A stretch of DNA of 56,100 nt from Nostoc sp. FACHB-973 (GCF_014698115.1 NZ_JACJSJ010000050.1:1-56100); one strand, 5' to 3'. Counted from the stretch's first letter, positions 44,924 to 54,001 are shown. Made by a program: numbers and translations. The notes: a model not told the origin generated them from the sequence alone.

Positions 44924-45166
44924 ATGATTATGAAAATTAACTTGGGAATCACAAAGTTTATGATATTCTGTATAGGTGCTTACATATTTATACCGAAAAT
45001 TTTGATTTACACAGTCGTGTTCAGTACGGCAAGTGCTAGTAGTTTTAACGGTAATGTCACTAACACCTTAATTGCCCGTAAAGTCAATTCTCAGGATTTA
45101 AAAGACACATATATCCCACCAAATTATGGTGGCCCTGACAGTCAGCATGGTAGTGGTACTCGTTAA
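44924..45166 (+). CDS. small secreted peptide with GSGTR tail
   Basis: An 80-residue precursor (or 78 from the second Met, 44930). A hydrophobic N-terminal segment (about 8-38, ending ...SASS) looks like a signal peptide or anchor, followed by a short mature part with the motif YIPPNYGGPDSQHGSGTR at the end. Similar PPNxGxP...GSGTR motifs recur, by recollection, in small or secreted cyanobacterial proteins, often as the site after the signal sequence. Function unknown; stand-alone gene followed by repeats. Confidence 0.6.
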   Translation: MIMKINLGITKFMIFCIGAYIFIPKILIYTVVFSTASASSFNGNVTNTLIARKVNSQDLKDTYIPPNYGGPDSQHGSGTR

Positions 45167-45290
45167 ATGGAGCAGGGGGAGCAGGGGGAGCAGGGGGAGC
45201 AGGGGAAGAAGAACTATTGATTATTGACTCATGCCCAATGCCCAATGCCCAATGCCCAATGCCCTATGCCCTATGCCCTATGCCCATTAT
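45166..45290. repeat. tandem repeats: GAGCAGGGG 9-mers and CCCAATG/CCCTATG heptamers
   Basis: About four 9-bp units (45172-45206) are followed by about eight heptamers (45231-45286). The heptamers extend into the 3' end of nadB, whose stop codon is at 45271-45273. Confidence 0.9.
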
Positions 45291-46962
45291 GCAATACTGG
45301 AGATTTCCACCAGTGGTGTGTTTGCACAAGTGTGTGGACTTGCCAATTTGAATCTGGTTGAGGGTAATCTAGGCGGTAGTGTCCGCCGCGGCTTTCGGTT
45401 CTAAAGGCCGCACTTTTGAGAATTAAATGGGCTACATCTAATAAATTGCGGGTTTCTGCCCAAAGTCGTAATTGTGCTTCAACGTCTGGGAGGTCAAAAG
45501 TAGCTGGTTCTCCTGGACGTAAAGCTAGCAAAAATTGAGTTAAAGGCAAGGCAGCCAAATCTTGCTGCCATGATTCTACAGTGGCGATCGCAGTTTCTAA
45601 TCCTGACTGTTCCCGACAAATACCAGCATGTTGCCACACTAGACGCGGTAACTTTTCCCTGAGGGTTTCTAGCTGTGTTTGCTGAGTCTGCCACTCGCTG
45701 GCATCAGCAGTAAATTTCTGCAATGGTAGTTCTGGTGTTTCTAAGGGTAGCCCAATATTTGACAACTCAATATTAGCCATCTGGGCACCGAACACAATAC
45801 ATTCTAGTAAGGAATTACTAGCAAGACGATTTGCCCCATGCACTCCAGTACTGGCAGTTTCACCAACTGCGTATAAACCAGGAATATTCGTATGATTCAT
45901 TAAATCCGTAATAATTCCACCCATCCAGTAATGGGCAGCAGGCGCTACAGGAATTGGTTCACTGAAGACATCAATGCCCCAATGCTGACAAACTTTGATG
46001 ATGTTGGGAAAGCGATGACGAATCTTTTCGGCGGGAATGGGGCGCATATCTAACCACACATGGGCAGTGGCGAGATCGAGGGCGGTACGTTGTAAATGGC
46101 TAAAAATCGCTCTACTAACCACATCTCTGGGCGCAAGTTCACCATCTGGGTGGTAGTCAAAGGCAAAACGCCGCCCTTCGTTATCGACCAAGTGCGCCCC
46201 TTCGCCGCGTACAGCTTCGCTAATCAGAAAGCGATCGGCTCCAGGTTTGGTGAGGGCGGTGGGATGAAATTGGACAAACTCTAAATCGCGGAGGATAGCC
46301 CCAGCACGAGCTGCGATCGCTACGCCATCACCTGTACTCACAGCGGGGTTAGTGGTTTGGGCAAATACCTGACCGCCGCCACCAGTTGCTAGTACCACAG
46401 CACCAGCTCTTACCCATGTGATTTTCCCTTGATAAAACAGGCTAATTCCCTGACAGCGATTAGTTTCGGGTTCAATCCACAAACTCAAAGCTAAAGCTTG
46501 CTGGATGACTTGAATATTTTGGCGGCGCAGAACTTGGGCCGTGAGGGTGGTGGTAACTTCTCGCCCTGTGGTGTCGGCGGCGTGGAGAACGCGGTGGCGA
46601 GAATGGGCGGCTTCCAAAGTTAAAGCCAAAGCTTGACCGTGACGGTCAAAAGCAACTCCCAAGTTAACTAAAGATTGAATACAGCTAGGGGCATGTTCCG
46701 CGAGAAATTCTACAGCGGCGCGATCGCATAAACCCGCACCTGCCCGGATTGTATCTTCAATATGCAGCGTCGGAGAATCTTCCGGGGCAACTGCTGCGGC
46801 AATACCACCTTGTGCCCAATCACTGGCGGATAAAGCCACAGTTTCTTTGGTAATCAAGCCGACTAGCAAGGACTCTGGCAGACACAGCGCTGTGTAGAGT
46901 CCAGCAGCACCAGCGCCTACTACTAAAACATCAAATTGGCTAGGAGTGTCTATCTGAGGCAA
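45271..46962 (-). CDS. nadB: L-aspartate oxidase (NadB)
   Basis: An FAD-dependent enzyme that oxidises L-aspartate to iminoaspartate, the first step of de novo NAD synthesis. At 563 residues it shows the dinucleotide-binding VVGAGAAGLYTAL (14-26), the substrate-site SEAVRGEGAHLVD, and the flavin-contacting HGANRLASNSLLECIVFG, followed by the C-terminal helical domain of the succinate dehydrogenase/fumarate reductase flavoprotein family. Its last five codons (NGHRA) and stop are formed by GGGCATA-type repeats, so its C-terminus has been altered by the adjoining STRR array. Confidence 0.93.
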   Translation of the reverse strand: MPQIDTPSQFDVLVVGAGAAGLYTALCLPESLLVGLITKETVALSASDWAQGGIAAAVAPEDSPTLHIEDTIRAGAGLCDRAAVEFLAEHAPSCIQSLVNLGVAFDRHGQALALTLEAAHSRHRVLHAADTTGREVTTTLTAQVLRRQNIQVIQQALALSLWIEPETNRCQGISLFYQGKITWVRAGAVVLATGGGGQVFAQTTNPAVSTGDGVAIAARAGAILRDLEFVQFHPTALTKPGADRFLISEAVRGEGAHLVDNEGRRFAFDYHPDGELAPRDVVSRAIFSHLQRTALDLATAHVWLDMRPIPAEKIRHRFPNIIKVCQHWGIDVFSEPIPVAPAAHYWMGGIITDLMNHTNIPGLYAVGETASTGVHGANRLASNSLLECIVFGAQMANIELSNIGLPLETPELPLQKFTADASEWQTQQTQLETLREKLPRLVWQHAGICREQSGLETAIATVESWQQDLAALPLTQFLLALRPGEPATFDLPDVEAQLRLWAETRNLLDVAHLILKSAAFRTESRGGHYRLDYPQPDSNWQVHTLVQTHHWWKSPVLHNGHRA

Positions 46963-47060
46963 GGTAAGGGGGAGGGGGGGTAGAAGTGAGAAGTTAGAAG
47001 TGAGGAGTTAGGAGTTTTGAATTTTTAACTCATAACTCCTAACTCCTAACTCCTAACTCT
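46963..47060. repeat. repeat-rich nadB-psbU gap
   Basis: A G-rich run is followed by GTTAGAAGTGAGGAGTTAGGAG-like units and TAACTCC heptamers (47027-47060). Confidence 0.7.
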
Positions 47061-47085
47061 CCCACTCCCTAGAATCAGGAGTGGG
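47061..47085 (-). terminator. possible psbU terminator hairpin
   Basis: CCCACTCC (47061-47068) pairs with GGAGTGGG (47078-47085) around a 9-nt loop, 33-57 bp past the psbU stop on the minus strand. No T-run follows, so confidence is limited. Confidence 0.45.
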
Positions 47086-47117
47086 CTGCTATTTGCTACA
47101 TTACCTGCAATGTGCAG

Positions 47118-47570
47118 TTATCTGTAGATGCCGTTGTTAAAGCGATCGTCTCCCTCGTTGAAGGCAGACTCTGGTTCTGTCACGGCAAAGTGATCGAAGT
47201 TGGCTTGCAGGGTTTGTTTTTGGCGATCGCTCAATCCTTCAATATTTAATACATCGTCTACGCTCTTGTAGGGAGCATTCTTGATGATCAGCTTCGCAAG
47301 GGTGGGATAAAGCCCTGGATACTGTTGAAAAGCTCGGACGTTGGTATTATTCAAATCAATTTTTTTACCGAATTCCGTTGCTAGCTTTTTATCTGCGCTA
47401 TTCTGCCGTTCAATTGCCAAAACTGGCACTTGGGGAAAAGCAAAACTGTTGAAACTAGCAGCTTGGGCTATCTGAGTTGTTCCCAGCCATCCCCAGCAAC
47501 CAAGTAACAAACTAAACACTGTTAATAAACGCACCAATCCTTTCACGATTTTTCTACCTCTTTCCATCAA
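47118..47570 (-). CDS. psbU: photosystem II 12-kDa extrinsic protein (PsbU)
   Basis: A lumenal subunit that stabilises the oxygen-evolving complex of photosystem II. The 150-residue precursor has a basic N-terminus, a hydrophobic core (about 12-30) and a likely cleavage at AQA-A (residues 35-38), giving a mature protein of about 113 residues. The mature part has KKIDLNNTNVRAFQQYPGLYP and VLNIEGLSDRQKQTL, the helix-hairpin-helix-like PsbU core. Stand-alone gene. Confidence 0.95.
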   Translation of the reverse strand: MMERGRKIVKGLVRLLTVFSLLLGCWGWLGTTQIAQAASFNSFAFPQVPVLAIERQNSADKKLATEFGKKIDLNNTNVRAFQQYPGLYPTLAKLIIKNAPYKSVDDVLNIEGLSDRQKQTLQANFDHFAVTEPESAFNEGDDRFNNGIYR

Positions 47571-48276
47571 ACAGAAATAAAAGTTTTAAGCCAACAGCTG
47601 TCAGTGGTCATTAGTCATTTGTACTGAGCGAACGCGAGTGCGTCTCCGTTAGGAGAAGCCGAAGTATTGGTCATACCCTGCGGTTTCGCCTTTAGGCGTT
47701 CTCGCAAGAGTAGCCGCTAATGCGTCTACCTTAGAGGACAAAGGACAAAGGACAAAAGACAAAATCTGATAGCTTAATCAACACAGCAGTCATCAGAAAC
47801 TAATATACAGCGTATTAATGTCCACAATATTTACTGTTACTGGGTTTGACTGTACTTTTAGTAAAAATTTTTCCCAGTGCTAAGAGTGCCTGCTCCAGCC
47901 ACAATAGCCTTGCATCTATAGACTACGGTATCATTCTCGGCTGCACAAAATCTTTTTGGGTGGCTGATTCTATATCCCAAGCGGATAGGAGATTTTGGGA
48001 TATCCAATGCCGTAAACTCCAGCTAAGGCGAGTTTATGCTGTGGGATGATTATTGTAATATTTCTTAACTAAACAATGCTCTACAGCATCATTACTGGTG
48101 TGCCGTAAATTCGTTTGGGAAAAGTTTTGTTACAGCAGGGAATAGGCTTGAAAGTCTCTTGGTGTTGGGTTTTACGATCGGTTTATGTCGTAAACTATGC
48201 TTCAAATGCCATACAGCAGATTTCAAGGAAAGTGAAGTACACAAGCTCTGTTTTACTTCTGAATTCTGCCGTATTT
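47571..48276. other. intergenic region, 706 bp
   Basis: It contains the dispersed element at 47625-47664, a second CG-rich patch (CGGTTTCGCCTTTAGGCGTTC, about 47681-47701) with AGGCG/CGCCT symmetry, and GGACAAA heptamers (47735-47757). A 67-codon open frame at 47846 matches nothing and is not called. Confidence 0.6.
47625..47664. repeat. dispersed repeat, second copy
   Basis: The first 22 bp are identical to 25430-25451; in place of GTAGACAAGCC it has CGTTAGGAGAAGCC with a small TCTCC/GGAGA stem. Upstream of psbU. Confidence 0.75.
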
Positions 48277-48290
48277 TTACGCTGCGATCG
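48233..48290. repeat. degenerate dispersed repeat, copy B (inverted)
   Basis: The reverse complement contains GAATTCAGAAGTAAAACAGAGCTTGTGTACTTCAC, sharing blocks with 52093-52180 but lacking the central ~25 bp. It overlaps the 3' end of the DUF3120 gene slightly. Confidence 0.45.
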
Positions 48291-49056
48291 CCGCTAGCAA
48301 AAATAAGCTGTCTACCAAAATTGTGCTTAAAACTGCGCCAGCAAAGGCATACCAGTGTTTTTGGGTTCGCCCTAAAGATAAAATTCCCACACTTAACAGC
48401 ACTAGGGCGAGAATTATTGCCCAAGTTTGTCCCCAAGGTGTTTCTACTTGTATTAAAGCATTATGTAAAATTTGTGACGCACTATTTGCATCTGCTTTCA
48501 TGATTTGCCGCCAATGAGGCATCAAATCCACAATATAAAAATATACGTCTGTTAAAACTGTACCGAATAAAGAACCTAAATAAAACCAGTTACCCACCTT
48601 GCCCCAATTTTTCGCCAAACACCAACAAGCAAATGGTAAGCCGATAGACTCTATCGGTAGGTGCCATAAAGGTTCCCAACGTAACCAACCCCAATAGATT
48701 GCTCCTGCTAACCAACTCCAGCTAAACCCGAAAAGCAAATCTCCCCAAACATATGTTGCAGGACGTGACATTAATCTAAAACTTAGCCACACCCAAAATG
48801 CTGTCAGCGCTAAACTCAAACTTGGTAGCGATCGCACTATTGGTGCTTCTATAAATACTGGTACTGATACCAAAAATACTGCCGCCGCAAATACCAGCCA
48901 TGTTTGTCGAGAAGAGATAGATAAAGGCAGAGAGGGAGAAGATGAGAGTGTAGATTCCAATTTTTTGATATCCCCGTGCTTCGTATTAGACACATCAAAC
49001 TCAGTATCCAGAGGAGGGATAGAAGCGGTGTAGGAGGATAATGTATTATTAATCAA
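48277..49056 (-). CDS. DUF3120 integral membrane protein
   Basis: A 259-residue protein with a variable, Ser/Thr-rich N-terminus (1-48) and about seven hydrophobic helices. Features are VFIEAPIVRSLP, GWLRWEPLWHLPIESIGLP, KWGKVGNWFYLGSLFGT-like and DVYFYIVDLMPHWRQIM. I assign DUF3120, a family restricted to cyanobacteria and plastid-lineage relatives, from memory of its sequence. No enzymatic motif is evident. It is transcribed away from uppP. Confidence 0.75.
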   Translation of the reverse strand: MINNTLSSYTASIPPLDTEFDVSNTKHGDIKKLESTLSSSPSLPLSISSRQTWLVFAAAVFLVSVPVFIEAPIVRSLPSLSLALTAFWVWLSFRLMSRPATYVWGDLLFGFSWSWLAGAIYWGWLRWEPLWHLPIESIGLPFACWCLAKNWGKVGNWFYLGSLFGTVLTDVYFYIVDLMPHWRQIMKADANSASQILHNALIQVETPWGQTWAIILALVLLSVGILSLGRTQKHWYAFAGAVLSTILVDSLFLLAAIAA

Positions 49057-49448
49057 AGTTTTTAATATTTGTTACTAAACTTTATCTTATTTAAGATATC
49101 ACACTTTTAAATCCCCCCCTGGGGCATTCAAATTATACTGAAATTTCCCAAAGGGCTGGCATCGTCGAAGAGGACAAGGGGACGAGGGGAGAAAGGGACA
49201 AGGGATTACAGAGAGTTGAGAGGTAAAATTTAACAGCTAAAAAGTGAATCCCATCGGTTCGCTAAATATTAAAGTTTGATGAACTCCCAAAATTACGTTG
49301 ACTTATTGAGATGGGTGTAAGAACATGGTCAGCGTCTCAGATGATGTTAGCGATCTGAAAAATTGAATTTTCTACAAGATTGGGTGCAGTGAAGAGTATA
49401 GAAAGCAACATCATCATATCTATAACAAGAAAAAGGTATTGATTAGAT
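49057..49448. other. intergenic region, 392 bp, divergent DUF3120/uppP
   Basis: A short GGACAAGGGGACGAGGGGAG-type repeat lies at about 49172-49205. The rest is unique AT-rich sequence where the uppP promoter should lie; no specific site is assigned. Confidence 0.5.
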
Positions 49449-50273
49449 ATGGAATTTATCCAAGCTTTTATTTTGGGTATTGTTCAAGGCATTACAGAGT
49501 TTTTGCCAATCAGTAGCACTGCACATCTGCTGATTGTGACAAAGGTATTTGGTTGGAAAGAGCTAGGTTCTAAAGATTTTGTCGATGCAATTCAATTTGG
49601 CAGTGTTATAGCAATTTTAGGGTACTTTTGGTCGTTGATTTATAGTGTCATCAAAGGTGGAATTGAAGCACTAAAACAGAAAGATTGGGAACGCGAAGAA
49701 TGGAAAATTATTGTAGGTATTGCAGTTGGAACAATGCCTGCTTTAATTGTCGGGTTTATTTTGAAAGATATTATCCCTGAGAGTGCCTTAATTATTGCCA
49801 TCATGTCAATTATCATGGCACTTTTACTAGGTTTGGCAGAAAAAATTGGTACTCGCAAGCGAAGTTTTGAGTCATTGGAGATTCGGGATGGTATTTTAGT
49901 CGGATTAGCACAAACACTTGCTTTGATCCCTGGTGTTTCTCGTTCTGGTTCGACGTTGACAACCGCATTATTTTTAGGATTAGAACGCGCTACAGCAGCA
50001 AAATTTTCATTTTTATTAGGGTTTCCCACTCTCACTATTGCAACCCTATATAAAAGTTTGAAAATTTTCAAATTATTTCAAGCTCACCAGTTACCAGATA
50101 ACATTGTTGCACTGTTAATTGTAGGGATTATTTCAACCTTTATTTTTTCCTACCTATCAATTGCATTCTTGATCAAATACTTAGCAACTAAAAATACTTT
50201 GATTTTTGTTTGGTATAGATTAGCATTCGGCAGTGCTATCTTATTGGCGATCGCAGCAGGTTGGCAAGGATAA
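49449..50273 (+). CDS. uppP: undecaprenyl-diphosphatase (UppP/BacA)
   Basis: An integral membrane phosphatase that converts undecaprenyl diphosphate to the monophosphate carrier used for peptidoglycan and for O-antigen-type polysaccharide. At 274 residues it has the two conserved regions QGITEFLPISSTAHL (13-27, with catalytic E17 and H26) and PGVSRSGSTLT in the second half. An AAAAGG-type ribosome binding site precedes the ATG. It links functionally to the polysaccharide cluster at the start of the window, though it is not part of it. Confidence 0.95.
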   Translation: MEFIQAFILGIVQGITEFLPISSTAHLLIVTKVFGWKELGSKDFVDAIQFGSVIAILGYFWSLIYSVIKGGIEALKQKDWEREEWKIIVGIAVGTMPALIVGFILKDIIPESALIIAIMSIIMALLLGLAEKIGTRKRSFESLEIRDGILVGLAQTLALIPGVSRSGSTLTTALFLGLERATAAKFSFLLGFPTLTIATLYKSLKIFKLFQAHQLPDNIVALLIVGIISTFIFSYLSIAFLIKYLATKNTLIFVWYRLAFGSAILLAIAAGWQG

Positions 50274-50281
50274 TTAGATAA

Positions 50282-50345
50282 TAGTCATTAGTCATTGGTG
50301 AATAACCAAATGCCTAATGCCCAATGCCCAATGCCCAATGCCCCA
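50282..50345. repeat. CCCAATG heptamers upstream of the DUF512 gene
   Basis: TCATTAG/TCATTGG units and then CCCAATG units reach the start codon at 50345 and open a seven-codon false extension beginning MPNAQCP. Confidence 0.85.
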
Positions 50346-51670
50346 TGTCTACCATTCAACCTGCCCGTATTACCAGAGTACTACCTGATTCCATAGCCGC
50401 TGAAATTGGCTTTGAAGCGGGAGATGCGATCGTTGCTATCAATGGTACGCATCCCCGTGATTTAATTGATTATCAATTTTTATGTGCTGATGAAGTTTTA
50501 GAACTAGAAGTTTTAGACGCTGCTGGTAAAACACATCACATTGAAATCGAAAAAGACTACGACCAAGACTTGGGGCTAGAATTTGAAACTGCCCTTTTTG
50601 ATGGCTTAATTCAGTGCAATAACCGCTGTCCATTTTGTTTTATCGACCAACAGCCACCAGGTAAGCGTTCTAGTTTGTATTTGAAAGACGACGATTATCG
50701 TCTGAGTTTTTTATACGGTTCTTATCTTACCCTCACCAATCTACCAGAAAAAGAATGGCGGCGCATTGAACAAATGCGTTTATCTCCGTTGTATGTTTCT
50801 GTTCATTCTACGGAAGCTGAAATCAGAATTAGATTGCTAAAAAATCCCCGTGCGGGACAAATCTTGCAACAACTCAAGTGGTTTCAACAAAGGCGACTAC
50901 AAATTCATGCCCAAGTCGTTGTTTGTCCCGGTATCAATGATGGCGAACATCTCGAACAAACTCTCAAAGATTTAGCCTCCTTTCATACTGGAGAAGTGCC
51001 TACGGTGGCATCGGTGGCAGTTGTACCCGTTGGGTTAACACGGTTTCGTCCCCAAGAAGATGAACTCACACACGTAACTAGGGAAAAAGCTAAAGAAGTT
51101 ATTTCCCAAGTCAAAATGCTTTCCCAAGAATTTCGTCAAAAATTCGACTCTAGCGTTGCTTGGTTAGCTGATGAGTGGTTTTTGATTGCAGGTGAGGAAT
51201 TACCAAGCGAATCTGAATATGAAGAATATCCCCAAATTGATAACGGTGTTGGTTCGATTCAATTATTTCTCAAAGAATTTGCCACCGCAGCGGCAGAATT
51301 ACTACCGCCAAAAATCTATCATCCGAGAAAGTTTACTTGGGTAGTAGGTAACACCGTCGAAAAAGCATTTCAACCGATTTTGAAGCGTTTAAATTTGGTT
51401 GAAGGTTTAGAAGTAAATATGCGTGCTTTATCTAGTGATTACTGGGGACAAGATATTAGTGTCACGGGATTACTAACTGGCCATGACTTGCTTTTAAATT
51501 TAGCAGGGCAAGATTTAGGTGATGGTATTTTGCTGCCAAAGGTCATGTTAAAGCATGGTGAGTTGGTATTTTTAGATGATATGGGTGTTGAAGAATTAGC
51601 AAGCAAATTGAAGACAAATATTTTACCAGTAGCAGGCGTTGAAGATTTAATTAATACCTGTATTAGTTAA
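50345..51670 (+). CDS. PDZ-DUF512 protein with radical-SAM-like cysteine motif (TIGR03279-like)
   Basis: A 441-residue protein from ATG 50345; the upstream in-frame ATG at 50324 lies in STRR repeats. An N-terminal PDZ-like domain (about 6-66, AEIGFEAGDAIVAING) is followed by a CNNRCPFCFIDQ motif (C91, C95, C98), the CxxxCxxC of radical SAM enzymes, then DDYRLSFLYGSYLTLTNL. The DUF512 C-terminal region includes PRKFTWVVGNTVEKAF and LTGHDLL. Members occur widely in cyanobacteria and clostridia; the reaction is not established. It follows uppP by 71 bp. Confidence 0.85.
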   Translation: MSTIQPARITRVLPDSIAAEIGFEAGDAIVAINGTHPRDLIDYQFLCADEVLELEVLDAAGKTHHIEIEKDYDQDLGLEFETALFDGLIQCNNRCPFCFIDQQPPGKRSSLYLKDDDYRLSFLYGSYLTLTNLPEKEWRRIEQMRLSPLYVSVHSTEAEIRIRLLKNPRAGQILQQLKWFQQRRLQIHAQVVVCPGINDGEHLEQTLKDLASFHTGEVPTVASVAVVPVGLTRFRPQEDELTHVTREKAKEVISQVKMLSQEFRQKFDSSVAWLADEWFLIAGEELPSESEYEEYPQIDNGVGSIQLFLKEFATAAAELLPPKIYHPRKFTWVVGNTVEKAFQPILKRLNLVEGLEVNMRALSSDYWGQDISVTGLLTGHDLLLNLAGQDLGDGILLPKVMLKHGELVFLDDMGVEELASKLKTNILPVAGVEDLINTCIS

Positions 51671-52092
51671 CTTATTTTTGTTAACTCTTTAGCCTATACA
51701 ATTTAAAAAGATTGTGCAACTTCTGTTAGTTGGTGTTGAGAAAAAAAATTTTTGCCTAGTTTTTTGATCCCTTCTGTTGTAGACTGGGAGTCAGTAACTA
51801 AATAGAGCAATAGCGTGCAGATAATTAAACTAGTCAGCTAATCAAAGCTAACTGGTTAACGATTTTGGATTTTGGATTTTGGATTTGTTTCACCCACTAG
51901 GGCGAATTATGAGCCAAAAAAATCTAAAACAGGCTTTTCTTCAATCTAAAATTCCAGCCAAAAGCAAAACGAGCTTAATTCATTACCCCTTTTAAGCCAC
52001 TTGCCTCAATAGAATTGAGAGCAAGCAGTCCACAAACTGCACGTGTTTGTGTGGTCAATTTTTAAATAGATAGCTTCTTTGATTAGTCATAC

Positions 52093-52196
52093 AGCAGAAT
52101 TCAGAATTCAGAAGTCAAAATTCAGGAGTAAAACAAGCTTTATGCTTGGCTTTGAGACTGAAGTTGTGTACTTTCCCAAATCTGAATTTAGTGTAT
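52093..52196. repeat. degenerate dispersed repeat, copy C
   Basis: GAATTCAGAATTCAGAAGTCAAAATTCAGGAGTAAAACAAGCTTTATGC... to TTGTGTACTTTCCCAAATCTGAATT shares blocks with copies A (41579) and B (48233). Confidence 0.5.
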
Positions 52197-52511
52197 TTAG
52201 GCTATCCCTCTAAATACGAAGTTTCATCGATTGAGTGACCTAATTAAGTTTACCTAGTCCAAGGCTTTGGACTAAAACTCATTTTTTTGCATCTAAGATT
52301 TTGGATGTGAGATTCCAAGTTTACAACCTCAAATCTGTAAGCTTGTTGCCCACTTTTACGTTTGATTGAATCTGATGACTGATTTTAACTTCATCTTAAC
52401 TATCTGTATTGTAGCGGTAGGCTATCTATCTAGCATTTACCTATGGATAGAGTTTTCTCAGAACTCAAATGACTGATTTGATAGCTACAACAACCCTAAG
52501 AGTACAGAAGT

Positions 52512-52628
52512 AAGCAGTTAGAATCCAGCTTGTAATTAAAAAATCAAGGGTGCTATGAATTCTCGATTTTCTTGTTGATTATTAGGCTTATTTCTCAAAG
52601 TCTTCTCAATTCAGGATTCTAACTGCTT
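52512..52628. repeat. 15-bp inverted repeat pair enclosing 87 bp
   Basis: AAGCAGTTAGAATCC (52512-52526) and its exact complement GGATTCTAACTGCTT (52614-52628) flank 87 bp of AT-rich sequence. The layout fits a very short MITE-like element or a long-loop hairpin. Confidence 0.7.
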
Positions 52629-52824
52629 TCTAATATCTAGTGCAATTTCAATAGTTGCACAGTTAGTCTTCAATAGCACAGTGTATCTTATCATGTTGAA
52701 ACCAAATCCATCAATAACTGGGGTGAATATTTCAGCAAGAGATACCCAGAGCCAACTACTGTAAACAGTTCAGCTAGATATGCTGATACCAATTCAAATA
52801 ATGTTTGTGACACATTGATTGCTC

Positions 52825-52853
52825 GTAAGGGCACAACATTGTTGTGCCCCTAC
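52825..52853. repeat. GTAGGGGCACAACA palindrome
   Basis: Arms GTAAGGGCACAACA (52825-52838) and TGTTGTGCCCCTAC (52840-52853) have one mismatch and a one-base spacer. They lie 51 bp upstream of the first mscS gene. It has the same architecture as the palindrome at 34333. Confidence 0.75.
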
Positions 52854-52903
52854 CCATCTATCACATTCTTTTTTCAAATAGGCTTTCCATAGCAACTTGA
52901 GAA

Positions 52904-54001
52904 ATGCTTAGTTTTTTACCAGAAATTATTACCAACAGAGAACTACAAATTGGGTTCATAGGTTTGGTAGTGGGATTTTGCATATTTATATTTGGTCATC
53001 TCATGGTTTCGTTGACAAATTTACTTGTGAACAGATTGAATTTTCTGCCAATTACTGATGTCTATCAAAAATTAATTAAGCCAAATCAAGACTTATTAAT
53101 TGTGGTAACGGGAATTGCGATTTTTGAGTTGATTGTATCCTTATTGCCTCAAAATCGCTGGACAAATCCACTAGAAATTATTGTTAGCTTAGTTTTGGCG
53201 ATCGCCGTTAGTTGGTTAGCTTCACAAATCTTTCAAAAATTCTTTGATTTTTATTTATTAAATGCTGCTTTCAAAAGTGGACAAAAAATCAGCGGTGAGC
53301 TACTAATCCTCTTCAAATGGGTTGCTAATCTCATCATTATCTTTTTAGCAATTCTCACCTACGCCCAAACACATCAAATCAATCTTTTAGGATTGCTAGC
53401 AAGTTTAGGAATTGGTGGTTTAGCAGTAGCCTTTGCTGCTCAAAAAACCCTGGAACAAGTTTTAGGTGGTATTGTTCTTTATCTCGATCGCCCTTTTGTC
53501 ATTGATGATTATATTGGTCTTCCTGATGGTACTTTTGGGCGAGTTGAATCTATAGGATTCAGATCTACCCGAATTAGAACATCTGGGAAGGGAACTGTGA
53601 TGATAGTTCCCAATAGTTCTCTGACTCAACTGAATATTGAGAACTTTACTGGTGCAAAGAAAGTGATGTCTATTCTTTATTTGACTTTTCACCAAACACT
53701 TAGCAGTGAAGAACGGGCATTAATTCGTCAAGTTATTCTAGATAGCACGAATGGTATATTTGGCATTGATTCCCGGAATACAGAAGTGACTTTTAAAGCT
53801 ATCAATAATTTATTAGATGCAGAGAAAACCCAAGCACAAGTTACTTTCTTTATCTTAGGTTCTGGAGATGTGTCGATGGAATTACGTCGTCAACTCCTAA
53901 ATATGGCAACTCAAAGCATCACTGACTGTCTAAAAGAATATGGTATCGCTTTTGATATTGAAGAACCAACAATTTATGTTGACTCGCCCATTACCATTTA
54001 G
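52904..54001 (+). CDS. MscS-family mechanosensitive channel (first of pair)
   Basis: A 365-residue membrane protein. Three N-terminal hydrophobic helices (about 14-38, 62-85, 92-112) precede the MscS pore helix region LASLGIGGLAVAFAAQKTLEQVLGG. The beta domain (RPFVIDDYIGLPDGTFGRVESIGFRSTRIRT) and VPNSSLTQLNIENFT follow, and a C-terminal alpha/beta domain ends in IEEPTIYVDSPITI. The fold and Gly/Ala-rich TM3 are as expected for a tension-gated osmotic safety channel. Its stop is 2 bp before the start of its paralogue. Confidence 0.9.
   Translation: MLSFLPEIITNRELQIGFIGLVVGFCIFIFGHLMVSLTNLLVNRLNFLPITDVYQKLIKPNQDLLIVVTGIAIFELIVSLLPQNRWTNPLEIIVSLVLAIAVSWLASQIFQKFFDFYLLNAAFKSGQKISGELLILFKWVANLIIIFLAILTYAQTHQINLLGLLASLGIGGLAVAFAAQKTLEQVLGGIVLYLDRPFVIDDYIGLPDGTFGRVESIGFRSTRIRTSGKGTVMIVPNSSLTQLNIENFTGAKKVMSILYLTFHQTLSSEERALIRQVILDSTNGIFGIDSRNTEVTFKAINNLLDAEKTQAQVTFFILGSGDVSMELRRQLLNMATQSITDCLKEYGIAFDIEEPTIYVDSPITI

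Larger units (their letters stand above)
51671..52903. other. intergenic region, 1233 bp, with repeats
   Basis: The longest gene-free stretch. It holds a TTTTGGATTTTGGATTTTGGATTT run (51864-51887), a dispersed-repeat copy (52093-52196), a 15-bp inverted repeat pair (52512-52628) and a GTAGGGGCACAACA palindrome (52825-52853). No ORF with family resemblance was found. Confidence 0.65.

Noticed and set aside
47846..48049. 67-codon plus-strand ORF upstream of the DUF3120 gene
   Set aside because: No similarity recognised, no ribosome binding site and no consistent codon pattern; treated as chance.
51671..52903. tRNA or structured RNA gene in the long gap
   Set aside because: I found no cloverleaf-like arrangement or TPsiC-type motif; only inverted and dispersed repeats.
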